64,000 nt of DNA from Stereum hirsutum FP-91666 SS1. Taxonomy: Eukaryota > Basidiomycota > Agaricomycetes > Russulales > Stereaceae. The stretch is from positions 720,793 through 784,792 of the forward strand of contig NW_006763131.1 of assembly GCF_000264905.1 (NCBI RefSeq), written 5' to 3'. The notes under the pieces were generated by a model. The model saw only the letters and a list, made by a program, of their open reading frames with translations, did not search any database and had not been told where the DNA came from. The stretch's first letter is position 1. Each line of letters opens with the position of its first letter. This document shows, one piece after another, positions 45,635 through 56,015 of the stretch. The translations under genes and the position numbers were made by a program.

Positions 45635-47784
45635 ATGCCTGAGAGAGTGTTCATCATCGGGGCGGGATGTACGGCGTTCATCAAGGTCTGTTTTACCACC
45701 GACTCCTATCTTGGTGTAATGGATGATACTGACAACGTTTTACTTCTGGATGGTATTCCCCTGTGCGCTATAGCCGAGAGGTTTGAGGTCGACGAACGAC
45801 GTATGTATCAGTCTTTCCCTCTCCAGCTCAAATAGGGGTTCTGAGGTGCACGGTTCGCGTATAGATGGGCTTGGAGGCAGCGACGAAGGCCTTGCTTGAC
45901 GCAGGTGTGTGACCGTCGCTTGTCTTCAGCTGAAGAGTGTATTAATTAAATATGGATTTTTGTAGGAATTACCTACGAGGACGTTGAACATGCCTACGTC
46001 GGGTACTGTTACGGCGATTCGACGACCGGACAAGTATGCTTCTTATACTTGGTGAAATAACAGTGCCATCATACTCATTCGAACAACATTCTTATCCAGG
46101 CCGCCCTATACAACCTCGGCCTAACCGGAATCCCCATAACCAACGTCAACAACAACTGCTCGACTGGCTCAACCGCTCTCTACAACGCAGCCAACCTCAT
46201 CCGGGGATCCCTCGCTCAATGCACCCTAGCGCTCGGCTTCGAGCGCATGGCGCGTGGGTCGCTTGGGAGTAACTGGAAGGACAGGGAGAGCCCGACTATG
46301 CCTCTGAATAAAGCGAGTGAAAGGGCGGAGGAGGTGTGGGGTGTTAATCATGGCCCCGGGGCGCCGAGGATGTTTGGGAACGGGGCGAGGGAGTATTTTG
46401 AGAGGTTTGGTGGGGATGAGAGGGTTTTGGCGAAGATTGGTGCGTTGACGTTCATATTTACGAGTTTGCTAGCAAGCCATTAGATGGCGCTGACTTTTTG
46501 TGCCGTAGCGTCCAAGAACCATAAGCATTCGGTGAAGAATCCCTATTCGCAATTCAGGGATGGATGGACGGAGGAACAAGTCCTCGCTGCGCCGAAGATC
46601 ACCAAGGAGCTCACGAAGTATATGTGCAGTCCCACTTCCGTGCGTCTCTTCTTACCACGCACATGGTTTTCTCGTTGCTGATCTGGAGTTTGACTACTCG
46701 CCACCGCCACACAGGACGGCGCCGCATGCTGCATCGTCGCCTCCGAAACCTTCGTCCATGCGCACAATCTCGAGAACCAAGCCATCGAGATCGTAGCCCA
46801 GGCACTGACCACGGACTCGCCTGAAGCCTTCGAAGGAAGGAGTGCGATGGATGTCGTGGGATACGCCATGTCGAAAAGGTGCGCGGATAAGGTGTTCAAG
46901 GATGCGGGCTTTGCGGAAGGGCAGGGCAGGGATCAAGTAGGTGTGGTGGAGCTGCATGACTGTTTTGCGGCGAATGAGGTTTGTGGATAACCGGGACGTT
47001 GATGTTGGAGAGAAAACTGATGGGTATGGTGTTTTTAAATTCTAGCTCATAACTTATCCGGCGTTGGGGCTCTGCCCGCTCGACGGTGCCGTCAAGCTCG
47101 TCGAGGCCGGCGATAATACTGTATGTCTTGCTTCAGCTATTCCGCTACTATAGAGACCTGTTGATGTTTCTTTGCCATTTCATCACACAGTACGGCGGCA
47201 AGTACGTCGTGAACCCAAGCGGAGGCCTTGAAGCGAAGGGTCACCCATTGGGGGCAACCGGACTCGGCATGCATTTCTACATCTCCAGTATGTCTTCCAA
47301 CTATACCTTGACCACCTCTATATTAACCAGCCTTCATTCTTCTAGTGCAACTCCGTAACTGTGTGTATCCTTGCCTCTCGTCCTTGCCCTGACATGATGA
47401 ACAATTCTGATGATGTGAGGCAATAGGGGCCGGTCCGATGCAAGCACCAGGCTTGTTCGACGTTTCTGACAAACGAGGAAAATATGGTCTGGTACATAAC
47501 GTCGGACTTGGTGGAGCCGTCGTCGTTAGTCTCTTGAGAAGGCCAGAGTTCTTCGAGGAAGGTGGACAGGATGGGAGAGATCGGTAAGTGCTTCATTTCC
47601 TTTATTTTCTGCTCTTCGCGAGCCGTGGGTTTGCAATAAGTAACTGACGCGAAGCATCTTTCACTGGAATGATAGGGTGGGATACAATCATGCGCAGGAG
47701 TGTAGGCCGATTACGAGGAAGGATGTGGATAAGGTCAAGGCGCAGGCTTCAAGTGAGCATGTGTTGGAGTTTGCGAAGCTGTGA
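45635..47784 (+). CDS. SCP-x-like thiolase, predicted peroxisomal
   Basis: Thiolase of the sterol-carrier-protein-x type, which cleaves 3-ketoacyl-CoAs, often branched-chain, in peroxisomes. Twelve exons sum to 1374 nt, or 457 aa. The acyl-cysteine is in [17 protein letters not shown]. The other active-site motifs are [12 protein letters not shown] and [17 protein letters not shown], and a terminal region includes [14 protein letters not shown]. The last three residues, AKL, fit the PTS1 peroxisomal signal. No SCP2 lipid-binding domain follows, unlike animal SCP-x, so this is the thiolase-only form seen in many fungi. Exon 2 is 27 nt (45774-45800) and exon 10 is 15 nt (47346-47360). Both are needed to restore the conserved KPRG and MQLRNWAGP words, so automated models may miss them. 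Confidence 0.92.
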
Positions 47785-47994
47785 TCTGGGCCTCCGGTCT
47801 TGATATGTATGAGTACTTCAGTCGTGGGTTCGTGTACGAATAAGTGGTATATGTTTTGCTCTTGTTCTGCAATGCTATAAATTTCTTCTCTCAGAGGGAA
47901 GCTTTCCAAGAAGACGAGTCTCACGTTAAGATTCGTAGATGTATATACAATAAAAGCACTGTCCGTCCTCCCCATACACGACACGTCGAATGCC

Positions 47995-49540
47995 CTAGAA
48001 GAACTTCGCCACAATCGCCAGAACTCCGAGCAGCCATGGAATGTACCACATCGCCTTCTTCACGAGACCCCATAATAACCCTAACGAAAACCATCCCGCG
48101 ATCATCCCTATGGTCCAATCCCATACGAGCTTCGCCGCCGAGCTCAGTCCGTAATACCCCGCCTGGAAGACGGATAGCCTGAAGTACGATCTGCATCCTC
48201 TCTCCGCTACCCTGTACACCCCGTACCACACGATGAAGGGCCACAGCATCTGCAATGCAAGTCTCATCCATCGCCAGAATATAGTAAAACCACCGCCCTT
48301 GAGACGCATCATGGCTTGTGTATTACCGTAGTCCTTCAACATCGCGAAGTCTGGACGACCGGTGCGAGGGAAATTTAGCGGGAGGGATTTATCGTTCTTG
48401 ATAGCAAGGAGCGCGCTGTATACGTCTGGAGCAGCTTTGTAGGCCACTTTTGTGGACGCTTCGCAGTGTTCGATGAGGTAGGCATTAACTTGGGAGAGTT
48501 GGATGGGTGAAAGGGGTTGGAGGCGGAGGCGGATTTTGTTCGAGTCGTCTAAGACTGAGCCTCCGGAGGGCATGAAATGAGGATATTGCGCGGTTGGAAA
48601 GTCGGAGAAGTAGGACTCGGGCCATAGATCGCCGATGGTGGGTATGTCGAGGTAACACGATAGTGAAGCACCTCGTTTTTGGAGTGAACTTGGCGGGAGG
48701 AGCATAATAAGGATGCGGGGCGACATGGGGAAGATAATGCATGCTTCGAAGTACTCTTTGGCCCACAGCGCGCCGAATGGAAAGTTCGACCATGGCGTGA
48801 AGAGACGGACACCCTCTTCGCTAAACCCAAACCCATTCTCGGAGCAGACGAAACTAAGTGGCAACGGGGCGACGTAGATCGCGAGTCGACGTTCCTGACA
48901 ATCTTGGAAATAAAGCGCACGGTCGACGGGGAGTATCGCTTTGTCGTGCAACAAATCCTCGGGAGAGTCTTCCATGATGTGAAGCATATTGTGAAAGAAG
49001 GCCTCCTGCGCGTCTGCTTCTTTGTACTTTTCTAGATGTTCATCAACCTGCAGCTGTACTTGGCGCCCCAGCGATACCGAGTGTAGCTCCGTTGAGAATC
49101 GACTTCGTTTGCGATATGATGCCACGAACAAGAACTGTCGTATTGTAGCGACCTGCTCCGGAGTCAAAGATACAGCACTCTCGTTGGACGAGACGGCAGC
49201 TTCGATGGCGTCGACGATTGCGGAGGCTTTTGTCTCAAGGTTGGTCATCGCCTGGTGCTGACTATTTGCGCCATGTCCAGGGGAAACGCCTTTGAGATCG
49301 GGAAATATATTTCGGCGTCCGAAGGAGGCAAAGGCACGTTTGTGGCGACCTTCGTTCTGTTTGCGTTTAAGTTTTTCGAGAGAAGGTTCATGGAACTCCA
49401 ATTGAGAGTTACTAGGTAGGATGGGTGAGCAATTCAGACGTCTATCGGAAGGTTTAAAATTAGCGAGCTCACCCTGTGGTCCATTTTTGAAGGACAAATC
49501 TCGGGATGTAAGACTGAGTGTCAACCTTCGACCCGGACAT
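47995..49540 (-). CDS. DUF4238-like membrane-associated protein, copy 1
   Basis: Two exons (49540-49473, 49411-47995) give 494 aa. The first exon starts MSGSKVDTQSYIPRFVLQKW, which matches the YIPRFVLxxF opening of DUF4238 proteins. The middle holds AIYVAPLPLSFVCSENGFGF and PMSPRILIMLLPPSSL, which correspond to the family's substrate-site-like and hydrophobic-strand words. A VNAYLIEHCEASTKVAY segment follows. The last 110 residues contain two or three strongly hydrophobic stretches (around WPFIVWYGVYRV and IPWLLGVLAIVAKFF), so the protein is probably membrane-anchored at its C-terminus. Its divergent neighbour is a clear paralogue with an intron at the same place and phase. DUF4238 has no settled function. 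Confidence 0.78.
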
Positions 49541-50262
49541 GATGGTGTACTCAGCCTCTAAGACTGTCTATTGCGTTGGTAGTACAAGACTCTTGGTTTA
49601 GATTTCTGGCAGAGTAGCAAGAGTGATAAGGCCGTAGTCACTTAGGAGAAATCGAATGCTGTGTCCAGTTGACGGTCGATTCTTCCCACTGAAGTCTATC
49701 CCGAGCTTTGCCTGGGCACAGGGGAACCTGCGTGGCTTGCAGTATACAATTCTTGAAGCGCATATAACAAGTCAATTACTAGAGCGATACTGCAAGGAAT
49801 TCCATGGACACTGACCAAACCAGACAACGCACTAGGATGTTAAACGTTACGGTCTGAAGCTGGTCGATGGTGAAGTAGCAACTTGAAGTCAAACGCGTCG
49901 CGGAAGATCGCGGACCGCGACGCGAGCTTGCCGTGGGACCATCCTTCCATTTTTCGAAGCGCGTGCAAAACGCGTCGTTGGCGCGAAGTTGGTAGCATCG
50001 TGATGATCGCACGGGTCCAAGTCTCATCCCAACATCCTGCGCGGTACATTTGGCCCTACAAACTATCGTGAGCACGTTTTGAGTGTTTAACTCTCATTGT
50101 TTGCTCACTTGGGGCTGCGCCGCGACCAGTTCCTGCTCCTCAGAAAACGGAGTACTTAGCAGATGAAGGCTTATCTCAATATTTTGCCCGAGGTAAGCAG
50201 TCCGCATAATAGACCTGGGACAGATTCAAGTTTACCTATTCTACCAGGCACCGGAGTGGAGC
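49541..50262. other. Divergent promoter region between the DUF4238-like paralogues
   Basis: 722 bp. A GC-rich core at 49880-50000 contains two ACGCGT words (49893-49898 and 49970-49975). A minus-strand frame of 69 codons (49840-50049) crosses it, with protein-like composition but no recognised domain. A possible 30-nt leader exon for copy 2 lies at 50163-50192 (MKAYLNILPE). Confidence 0.4.
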
Positions 50263-51780
50263 ATGTCCTACGACCCCAAGATCGGAAACTCTTATGTGCC
50301 CGAATTCATCAAGAAAAAATGGCTGACAGGGTACTTCGGTAGCATCTCCAGTGACCTTCTTCCAGAGATGTTGAAGCTCTCCTTTTCCCATAGCGCGGAC
50401 CTGAAAATCTATGATCCACTTCGCGACAAGCCTGAAAGTGCGACCCCAAGACGCCGCGGAACTCGTCCAAACTTCACTTCGTTCGCCACCCGAACCCCCT
50501 TCCCCGAAATTGACTCCCGCACGGTACACCAAGACTTATCCAACATGCTACTCAGACTAGAGGCACGAGCGTCAGCCGTCATAGACAGGATCGAGACTGC
50601 TGTTCTCTTGGGCCACGCCTCTGTCAGTTTGACACAGGAAGACAATGCCACTCTGCGCCACTTCCTCTACGTTGCCTCATATCGAAAACGTTCTCCATTC
50701 GGGAGACGGCCACGGGGTGGTATGAACACAACAGGATTCTGCCAACTCGATGATTTGATGGAAGAAACTGGGACATCCGAACGGTCGTTGGTGTTCTACC
50801 GCAGTTTATATTACATCCTGACGGACTCACCGGAAGAACTCCTCTCTCAAAAACGAGTACTTGGTGTTGACCGCGGCGCCTTCTTTTATGACTGCGAAGA
50901 AAGGGAGTTAGCGATATACGTTGCGCCCGACTCGCACGGGTTTGTTCTCTCAGAGAACGGCATGGGCCTCGCCGAATGGGTTTGGCAGCTCGTGTGGCCT
51001 TGGACATTTCTCGCGTCGCCTTTGCAGGCTCTACGACCGGCGAAATGGCTTGAGCTTGCAGTCTTCTATCCCATCACCCCCCGTATCCTCGTTGTGCTCC
51101 TGCCACCAAAATCTCTTCGAGCATCCGTGTCGGCCTATCCTCAGCTTACAATGCGAGCAGCTTGGGGCCCTTCGACCTATTTTCGGACGTTCCCTATTCC
51201 TATATCACCGCCCACCACAACCGAGATTAGCAGCGGCCCTATTCAATTTCAGCTCCTGAATTTGAGCGTCGAGCAAGTTTCACAGGTCAATCGCTTTCTC
51301 ATCGAGTACTGTGACCCCAAGACCAAGGTCGCCTACTCTTCATTCGAACATCTCAAAACCTCCGTCGAGGGTTTCAGGAAGGACTCGATCATGCCCATCA
51401 CCTTCCCTCGGAATGGACGACCGAAATATGCGATGTTGAAAGACTGCCGATGGACACACGCGACGATACGGGTCGAGAATCATGTGGCGTTGATCTTTCG
51501 GTGGTGGTTCTATTTGTTTGGCTGGATCTATCCGATCATGGTCTACTATGGAGTCTGGAGACTTGTGTCGATATTGTGCGCGTCCTGGTTTGGGATGTCG
51601 TTGGGTCAGACTTTGTGGCGTGTCATGAGCTACGCATGGTCGATTACGGTCGGGTGGCCTCTGAGCTTTGTCGCCAGCTGGCTTGCGCCCAAGTTCTTGT
51701 GGAGTCTTACAAAGAAGGTCTTGTATTATGGCCCGTGGTGTCTAGGAGTTGTTGTTATAGGCATATTGTGGTTTGGATAG
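50263..51780 (+). CDS. DUF4238-like membrane-associated protein, copy 2
   Basis: Two exons (50263-50330, 50394-51780) give 484 aa. The intron sits after KW-TG in phase 2, exactly as in copy 1. Reading straight through is also open, so the intron rests on the parallel with copy 1 and on its GT..TAG ends. The words NSYVPEFIKKKW, LAIYVAPDSHGFVLSENGMG, YPITPRILVVLLPP and VNRFLIEYCDPKTKVAY align with copy 1. The C-terminus again has hydrophobic stretches (IYPIMVYYGVWRLV and CLGVVVIGILWFG). A small upstream exon at 50163-50192 would add about 15 residues, but copy 1 has no such extension, so the ATG at 50263 is preferred. Confidence 0.78.
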   Translation: MSYDPKIGNSYVPEFIKKKWLTGYFGSISSDLLPEMLKLSFSHSADLKIYDPLRDKPESATPRRRGTRPNFTSFATRTPFPEIDSRTVHQDLSNMLLRLEARASAVIDRIETAVLLGHASVSLTQEDNATLRHFLYVASYRKRSPFGRRPRGGMNTTGFCQLDDLMEETGTSERSLVFYRSLYYILTDSPEELLSQKRVLGVDRGAFFYDCEERELAIYVAPDSHGFVLSENGMGLAEWVWQLVWPWTFLASPLQALRPAKWLELAVFYPITPRILVVLLPPKSLRASVSAYPQLTMRAAWGPSTYFRTFPIPISPPTTTEISSGPIQFQLLNLSVEQVSQVNRFLIEYCDPKTKVAYSSFEHLKTSVEGFRKDSIMPITFPRNGRPKYAMLKDCRWTHATIRVENHVALIFRWWFYLFGWIYPIMVYYGVWRLVSILCASWFGMSLGQTLWRVMSYAWSITVGWPLSFVASWLAPKFLWSLTKKVLYYGPWCLGVVVIGILWFG

Positions 51781-52193
51781 ACTGATGGGAACACCTTTTG
51801 TGCACATATTGAGATAAATGGGTACATCAATAGGCGGATGGCGTGGAACCCGAGAGCTTTGATATCTCTTTTAGGCATGGTGGTCAAAGTGGAACTGACA
51901 AAAACGTGCTATGTAGTACTGTGGCCCAAGCATGGGAAAATTCAGGTTACTTGATGTTGAAAAACGATTGACTTGCATTTTCCAGCGGCTAGAAGTAAGT
52001 ATGATATACCCCGGCACAATAATTTTAGTGTACAAAACCGGGTCAGAGTGTCATGAAAACAAGTTAATCAAAGCACGATATTCAAAGAACGAGTAGGACA
52101 GCAGCAGAAGTGTGAAGGGCAGGATTCATGTAGATCTAATAGCCATGCGAAAAGAAAGGAAGATGATGGTAGGAAGACTGAGAAGACGAACAA
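51781..52193. other. Convergent intergenic region
   Basis: No gene or repeat is seen. It holds the 3' ends of the DUF4238-like copy 2 and the nuclease-like gene. Confidence 0.35.
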
Positions 52194-53715
52194 CTACGAC
52201 AGCATCGTGACCTGATGCCCGACGTATCGAGTATCTTCCGAAGGAGGAACTGAATTCTCGTTCGGTAGATCACTAATTGCACGCGTCAGAATGAGCTTGC
52301 AAAATGAGGATTCGAGAACTGTTGTGGAGCACGAACCTGGTTGCGATTCCAACCTTGAGATCAGGGCCGTAAATCCGGTCTTTGCACCATTCTTTGGTGC
52401 TCTCCGGATCAGGGACTTGAAGTTCAAACTTTGGTCCCACGAGCTCAGGGGCTATGGCTACCATCAGCCAGGAAACCATAGCGAGGAGCACCGGCTGTTT
52501 TCCCGTGTACGGATGTGAGAGAAATAGTGTGTCTTCTAGTCGGCAGACGAAGGTTGTCATGTCTATGGATGAGAGAAAGGCAAAGTCGTTCTCGCCATCG
52601 ACCATTTGCCCCCACAGCTAGAAATAGCACACTCAATCTACGGAGGAATGTAGCCACAAAGGTTTAGGACGTACTTGGATAAGGATCCTTGCCATCTTCC
52701 CGGTCGTGTCGTTAACAGACCTAGGTGGAATGAACTTCATACCGCGTTCCGATCCAGTTCTGTCATGAACCATTTGAGCAGGCGCCAATGGATTTTTTTC
52801 GCCTAAGCCGACGACATTCTTCGTTTTCACTTCTCCAGTGATGAACGTGTCGTCAAGGTGAATAACGCAGATATCGGGAATAGGCCTGCGAGAACTAGAG
52901 TCGCCTTCAGAGTCCACCTTCGATCCAGCACCAGACGCCGCGAAAGTCGAAGGATCGTCGTGTTCGAGCTGAATAGGGTCACCTTGCTTATTGGATAGCA
53001 GCCAGCGTCGCACAACGTTGAACACAGCGAGAGCGGCTCGAACGAGTTGCCTGTTGACGGCGTCCTGTGTGTCATGCTCGGAATTTGTGACATGGGGCGC
53101 GTCGTGGAGGGTCATGTAAGGATGCACTCGAGTAACGAAGGCAACATGTGCTGGTTTAGTAAAATCGAGAACTATTTCCTTCAGGATATCCAAGATTGGC
53201 CCGAAGAGCTGTTCAACCATGTGAGGAACATACACGATGTTGTCGAGTTCATCGGCAGCCGACATTGCCGCGTCCCGTTGTGTCTGTTTACGAGTACCAC
53301 CCAAGACATCAGGTTTGTATGTGTCCGGTGCAGACAGGATGATCACAAGAACAAGCTCGAGAACAGTGCGCAGCCTATGAGGACTTTTCGGGTCAAGATC
53401 CGGGCAAGAACATTCCTTCATGGGAGGCACCTTCGCCATTTTCTTCTCCCAAGGCGGCTGTGCCTGAGGTTTGGACTGATCGAAGAGATTCTTTTGCTTC
53501 ACGGGAGCATACTTGACCGCATTCGGGCGAGGGCGTGTGTAACGCTGCTTGAAGTTGGGGGTAGAGGGCGGACTAGGAGATTGAACAGGCGGGTGCGATT
53601 CGGACGTGTCAGGAGGATCTTCGAGTGAGGTTTTTTTCCAATTCGGGTCTCCTCTACCGGCAATTGGAGTGTTGTCTTCGTCGAAGGACGGGTTGTCGGT
53701 CTCGGATCGAGGCAT
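52194..53715 (-). CDS. PD-(D/E)XK nuclease-like protein
   Basis: Exon 1 (53715-52675) encodes 347 residues and exon 2 (52617 to about 52333) continues in phase 0. The 3' end is uncertain: a 37-nt intron would join a last exon at 52295-52194, whereas reading through stops at 52273. After a disordered, Pro-rich N-terminus (about 110 residues) comes an alpha-helical domain. Near residues 278-300, RPIPDICVIHLDD is followed by ITGEVKTKN. This PD...ExK spacing between two beta strands is the core of the PD-(D/E)XK fold. It resembles uncharacterised basidiomycete proteins that often lie beside kinase-like genes. Here it is divergent from the intact kinase-like gene, with 229 bp between starts. Activity is inferred from the motif only. 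Confidence 0.6.
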
Positions 53716-53907
53716 AATCGGGGGAGTTGGGGAAGGTGGATGTTTAGACCTAGTGAGAGTCGCGGAGAAAAAGGCTCATATGTTGTGTCTACAATGTTGG
53801 GTTTGGTCGGGCGTGTCAGATCGATGGTCCTCGGAATTTGCCGTCGGAGATAGAAAGAGCCACGTGCTGTAGGCTTCAACATCGCCCCCGACCAACTCGA
53901 AACTTCC

Positions 53908-53944
53908 CACCACCACCACCACCACCACTACCAACACCACCACC
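53908..53944. repeat. CAC/ACC simple repeat in the kinase leader
   Basis: A run of CAC triplets ends directly at the ATG of the kinase-like gene, so the whole proximal leader is C/A-rich. Length change here could affect translation. Confidence 0.6.
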
Positions 53945-55243
53945 ATGGCCAACAACTCAAAACTCGTTGTCCCCGAAGTCCTCGAGATCCCTTCCAGTGC
54001 GGACCCAACTAAACGTATAAGGATTGTCGAATACGACCATTACCCTTGCGATAGTCTCCATCTCGAGCAATCCAAACTGATCCATACAGCCAATCACGTC
54101 GACATTTATCGCGCTGTTGCTCGTGACCCTCCCTCCGATTGCGACGGCGATGTCGTCTACAAGGTTGCTTATGGCCCTGCTGTCGTAAGACTTCGTCACG
54201 AAGCTCAGATTTATCGCAAACTGGTCAGTGTACAAGGAGCGAGAGTACCGATTTGCTACGGCTACTTCGAGGGAGACGACATAGCTTGCCTTGTACTACA
54301 GTATTGTGGGGAGCCTCGGCCAGAAGCTTTCGACGATCTTCCACCTGAAGCAAAGTGCGTCTTATTCATCTCATTCTCAGTATTCCTCGTTATCTACTTA
54401 CTAAACTTATCGTGTGAATCTAATATGTCTTGTTTAGGAAGTCAGTCATCGCTGCCTTCTGGGCTGTCCACAAGCTAGGCGTCGACCATGGTGATCCCGC
54501 CCCACGCAATATCGTATATAAACACAATAGAGGATATCTTATCGATTTCGAGCACGCCTCCGACACCCACACATGCACTGCCGAGCGCCCTCCACTGAAT
54601 TCCATTGCCCAATCCTTATCCGAGTTTCCGTGCGAAGAGTTGTGGCACATGCTGACCGATCTTGGGCTATGGCGTCCAGGTATGATGTGTCCTATTTCTC
54701 TGTCATCGACCATGCTAATACTCAGGATGAAATCCTCAGCCACCATATTCTACGCTGGAGAATATTACCCGGTCAACATCATGCATCACCCCGAAGACCT
54801 CGTCAAACAAGCCCCTGCTTACTGGACTAGAGAGCAGGCAATGGCTGAAGTTCGGAAGGTCGCCAAGGAGTACTCCAAACGCTGGCTGCCCGAGACTTAC
54901 GAAAGGATATATGGAAAATCCGGTTAGTGCTTCTTACTCCGGCTCTAGATATCAAATCCTCATGCAACCGTCGTTTGCTTCACTTCCACCAATAGATGCC
55001 CCCGTGGCGCCTCCGGAGGACGATATGAAAGTTGCGGAAAGGTCCGAAGAATCTCGAGAGGCTGACTCGCAATCCTCATCCGATTCCTCTGTGGGCCGGA
55101 CTCGCTCGAAGAACAAACCGAAGAGCAAACCTGGCCGCAAACCCTCCAAGGCAAAGGAGGCTTCCGGCGCTACTTCTGGGGTTGGCAGTGACACACGGCG
55201 GCGTACCAGACCGAAGCCTGTCCCCGTCGTTTGGAACTACTGA
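53945..55243 (+). CDS. Kinase-like protein with intact catalytic motifs
   Basis: Three exons (53945-54354, 54438-54922, 54996-55243) give 380 aa. The ATP lysine is in VVYKVAYGPAVV and the helix-C glutamate in LRHEAQIYRKL. The catalytic loop is DHGDPAPRNIV and the metal-binding motif LIDFEHA, so every phosphotransfer residue is present. The HGDxxxxN form is of the aminoglycoside-phosphotransferase/kinase-like type, common in expanded Agaricomycete families. The tail is rich in Ser, Lys and Arg and ends PVPVVWNY. A GT..CAG pair within exon 2 (54681-54726) is not used, because removing it shifts the frame to a stop and the paralogue has lost the acceptor. The substrate is unknown. It is very close in sequence to the predicted pseudokinase at 39663-40978. 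Confidence 0.87.
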
Positions 55244-56015
55244 TCTCATCTTGGCTTCTTCTGTTCTCCGCTACTATATATCATCATTTGCCTTTCATCC
55301 CTTGTTCGGCCCTTGTCATCACGCATCCCGTCTCCGTTGTCTTGTTTATGTCCCTGATCTGCATCTGTTTCCTGTAATGTAACGCTCTCGACTACGTTTC
55401 TTCGCTCTGTGTCTTACTAATAGCAGCTATCCGATGAAGTCGTAACGCTAGAACTCAATTCTAGCTATCTGTAAAACCGTTTCAGCATCGTACACTGGCT
55501 CGCACAGAGAGCTTGCTTGCATCAATTTCCCGTGGTCTGAATCTGATATCAATCCAAGGCACAAGGCGGCGTTGTCCGACTATGCAACACCACTCATCCT
55601 GACTTAGAGGCTCTTTGACCACTGAGACCTGTTCTTGACACGCCGCAAAGGGCGAGATGAACACAGCGTATAGTATAGAGTTGAGTGCGGTTCCTTTCAA
55701 AAGTCGTAACCAGCCTAACGACTTGACAGACTATCTCCTTCCTTCGCTTTCTGTAGCTCCCGCTGCAACCCGTCTGGGCAATGTCCTTACGTCGAGAAAT
55801 TGAGCGGAGTTACAAAACTGGACACTCTGGCTCAACATCCCTACCGCGTCTGCAATTTAATCGGTCGTCAGGGCGTAGGTTTTCTAGACTTCATGCATTG
55901 AAAAACAATCATATAAAAGTGCTACTGAGCTGACATGGCTGGACCGCTACTCTCCTTAAACCTCCAAGTCCCCGTGATGCTGATATCAAACTCTACACTT
56001 TGCGTACTGCCAGGT
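55244..56015. other. Convergent intergenic region
   Basis: No gene is supported. A short inverted repeat (CTAGAACTCAATTCTAG, 55449-55465) is the only structure noticed. Confidence 0.35.

Noticed and set aside
54681..54726. Possible 46-nt intron in the intact kinase gene
   Set aside because: Splicing it shifts the frame to an immediate stop, and the paralogue has no acceptor AG at the same place while staying open.
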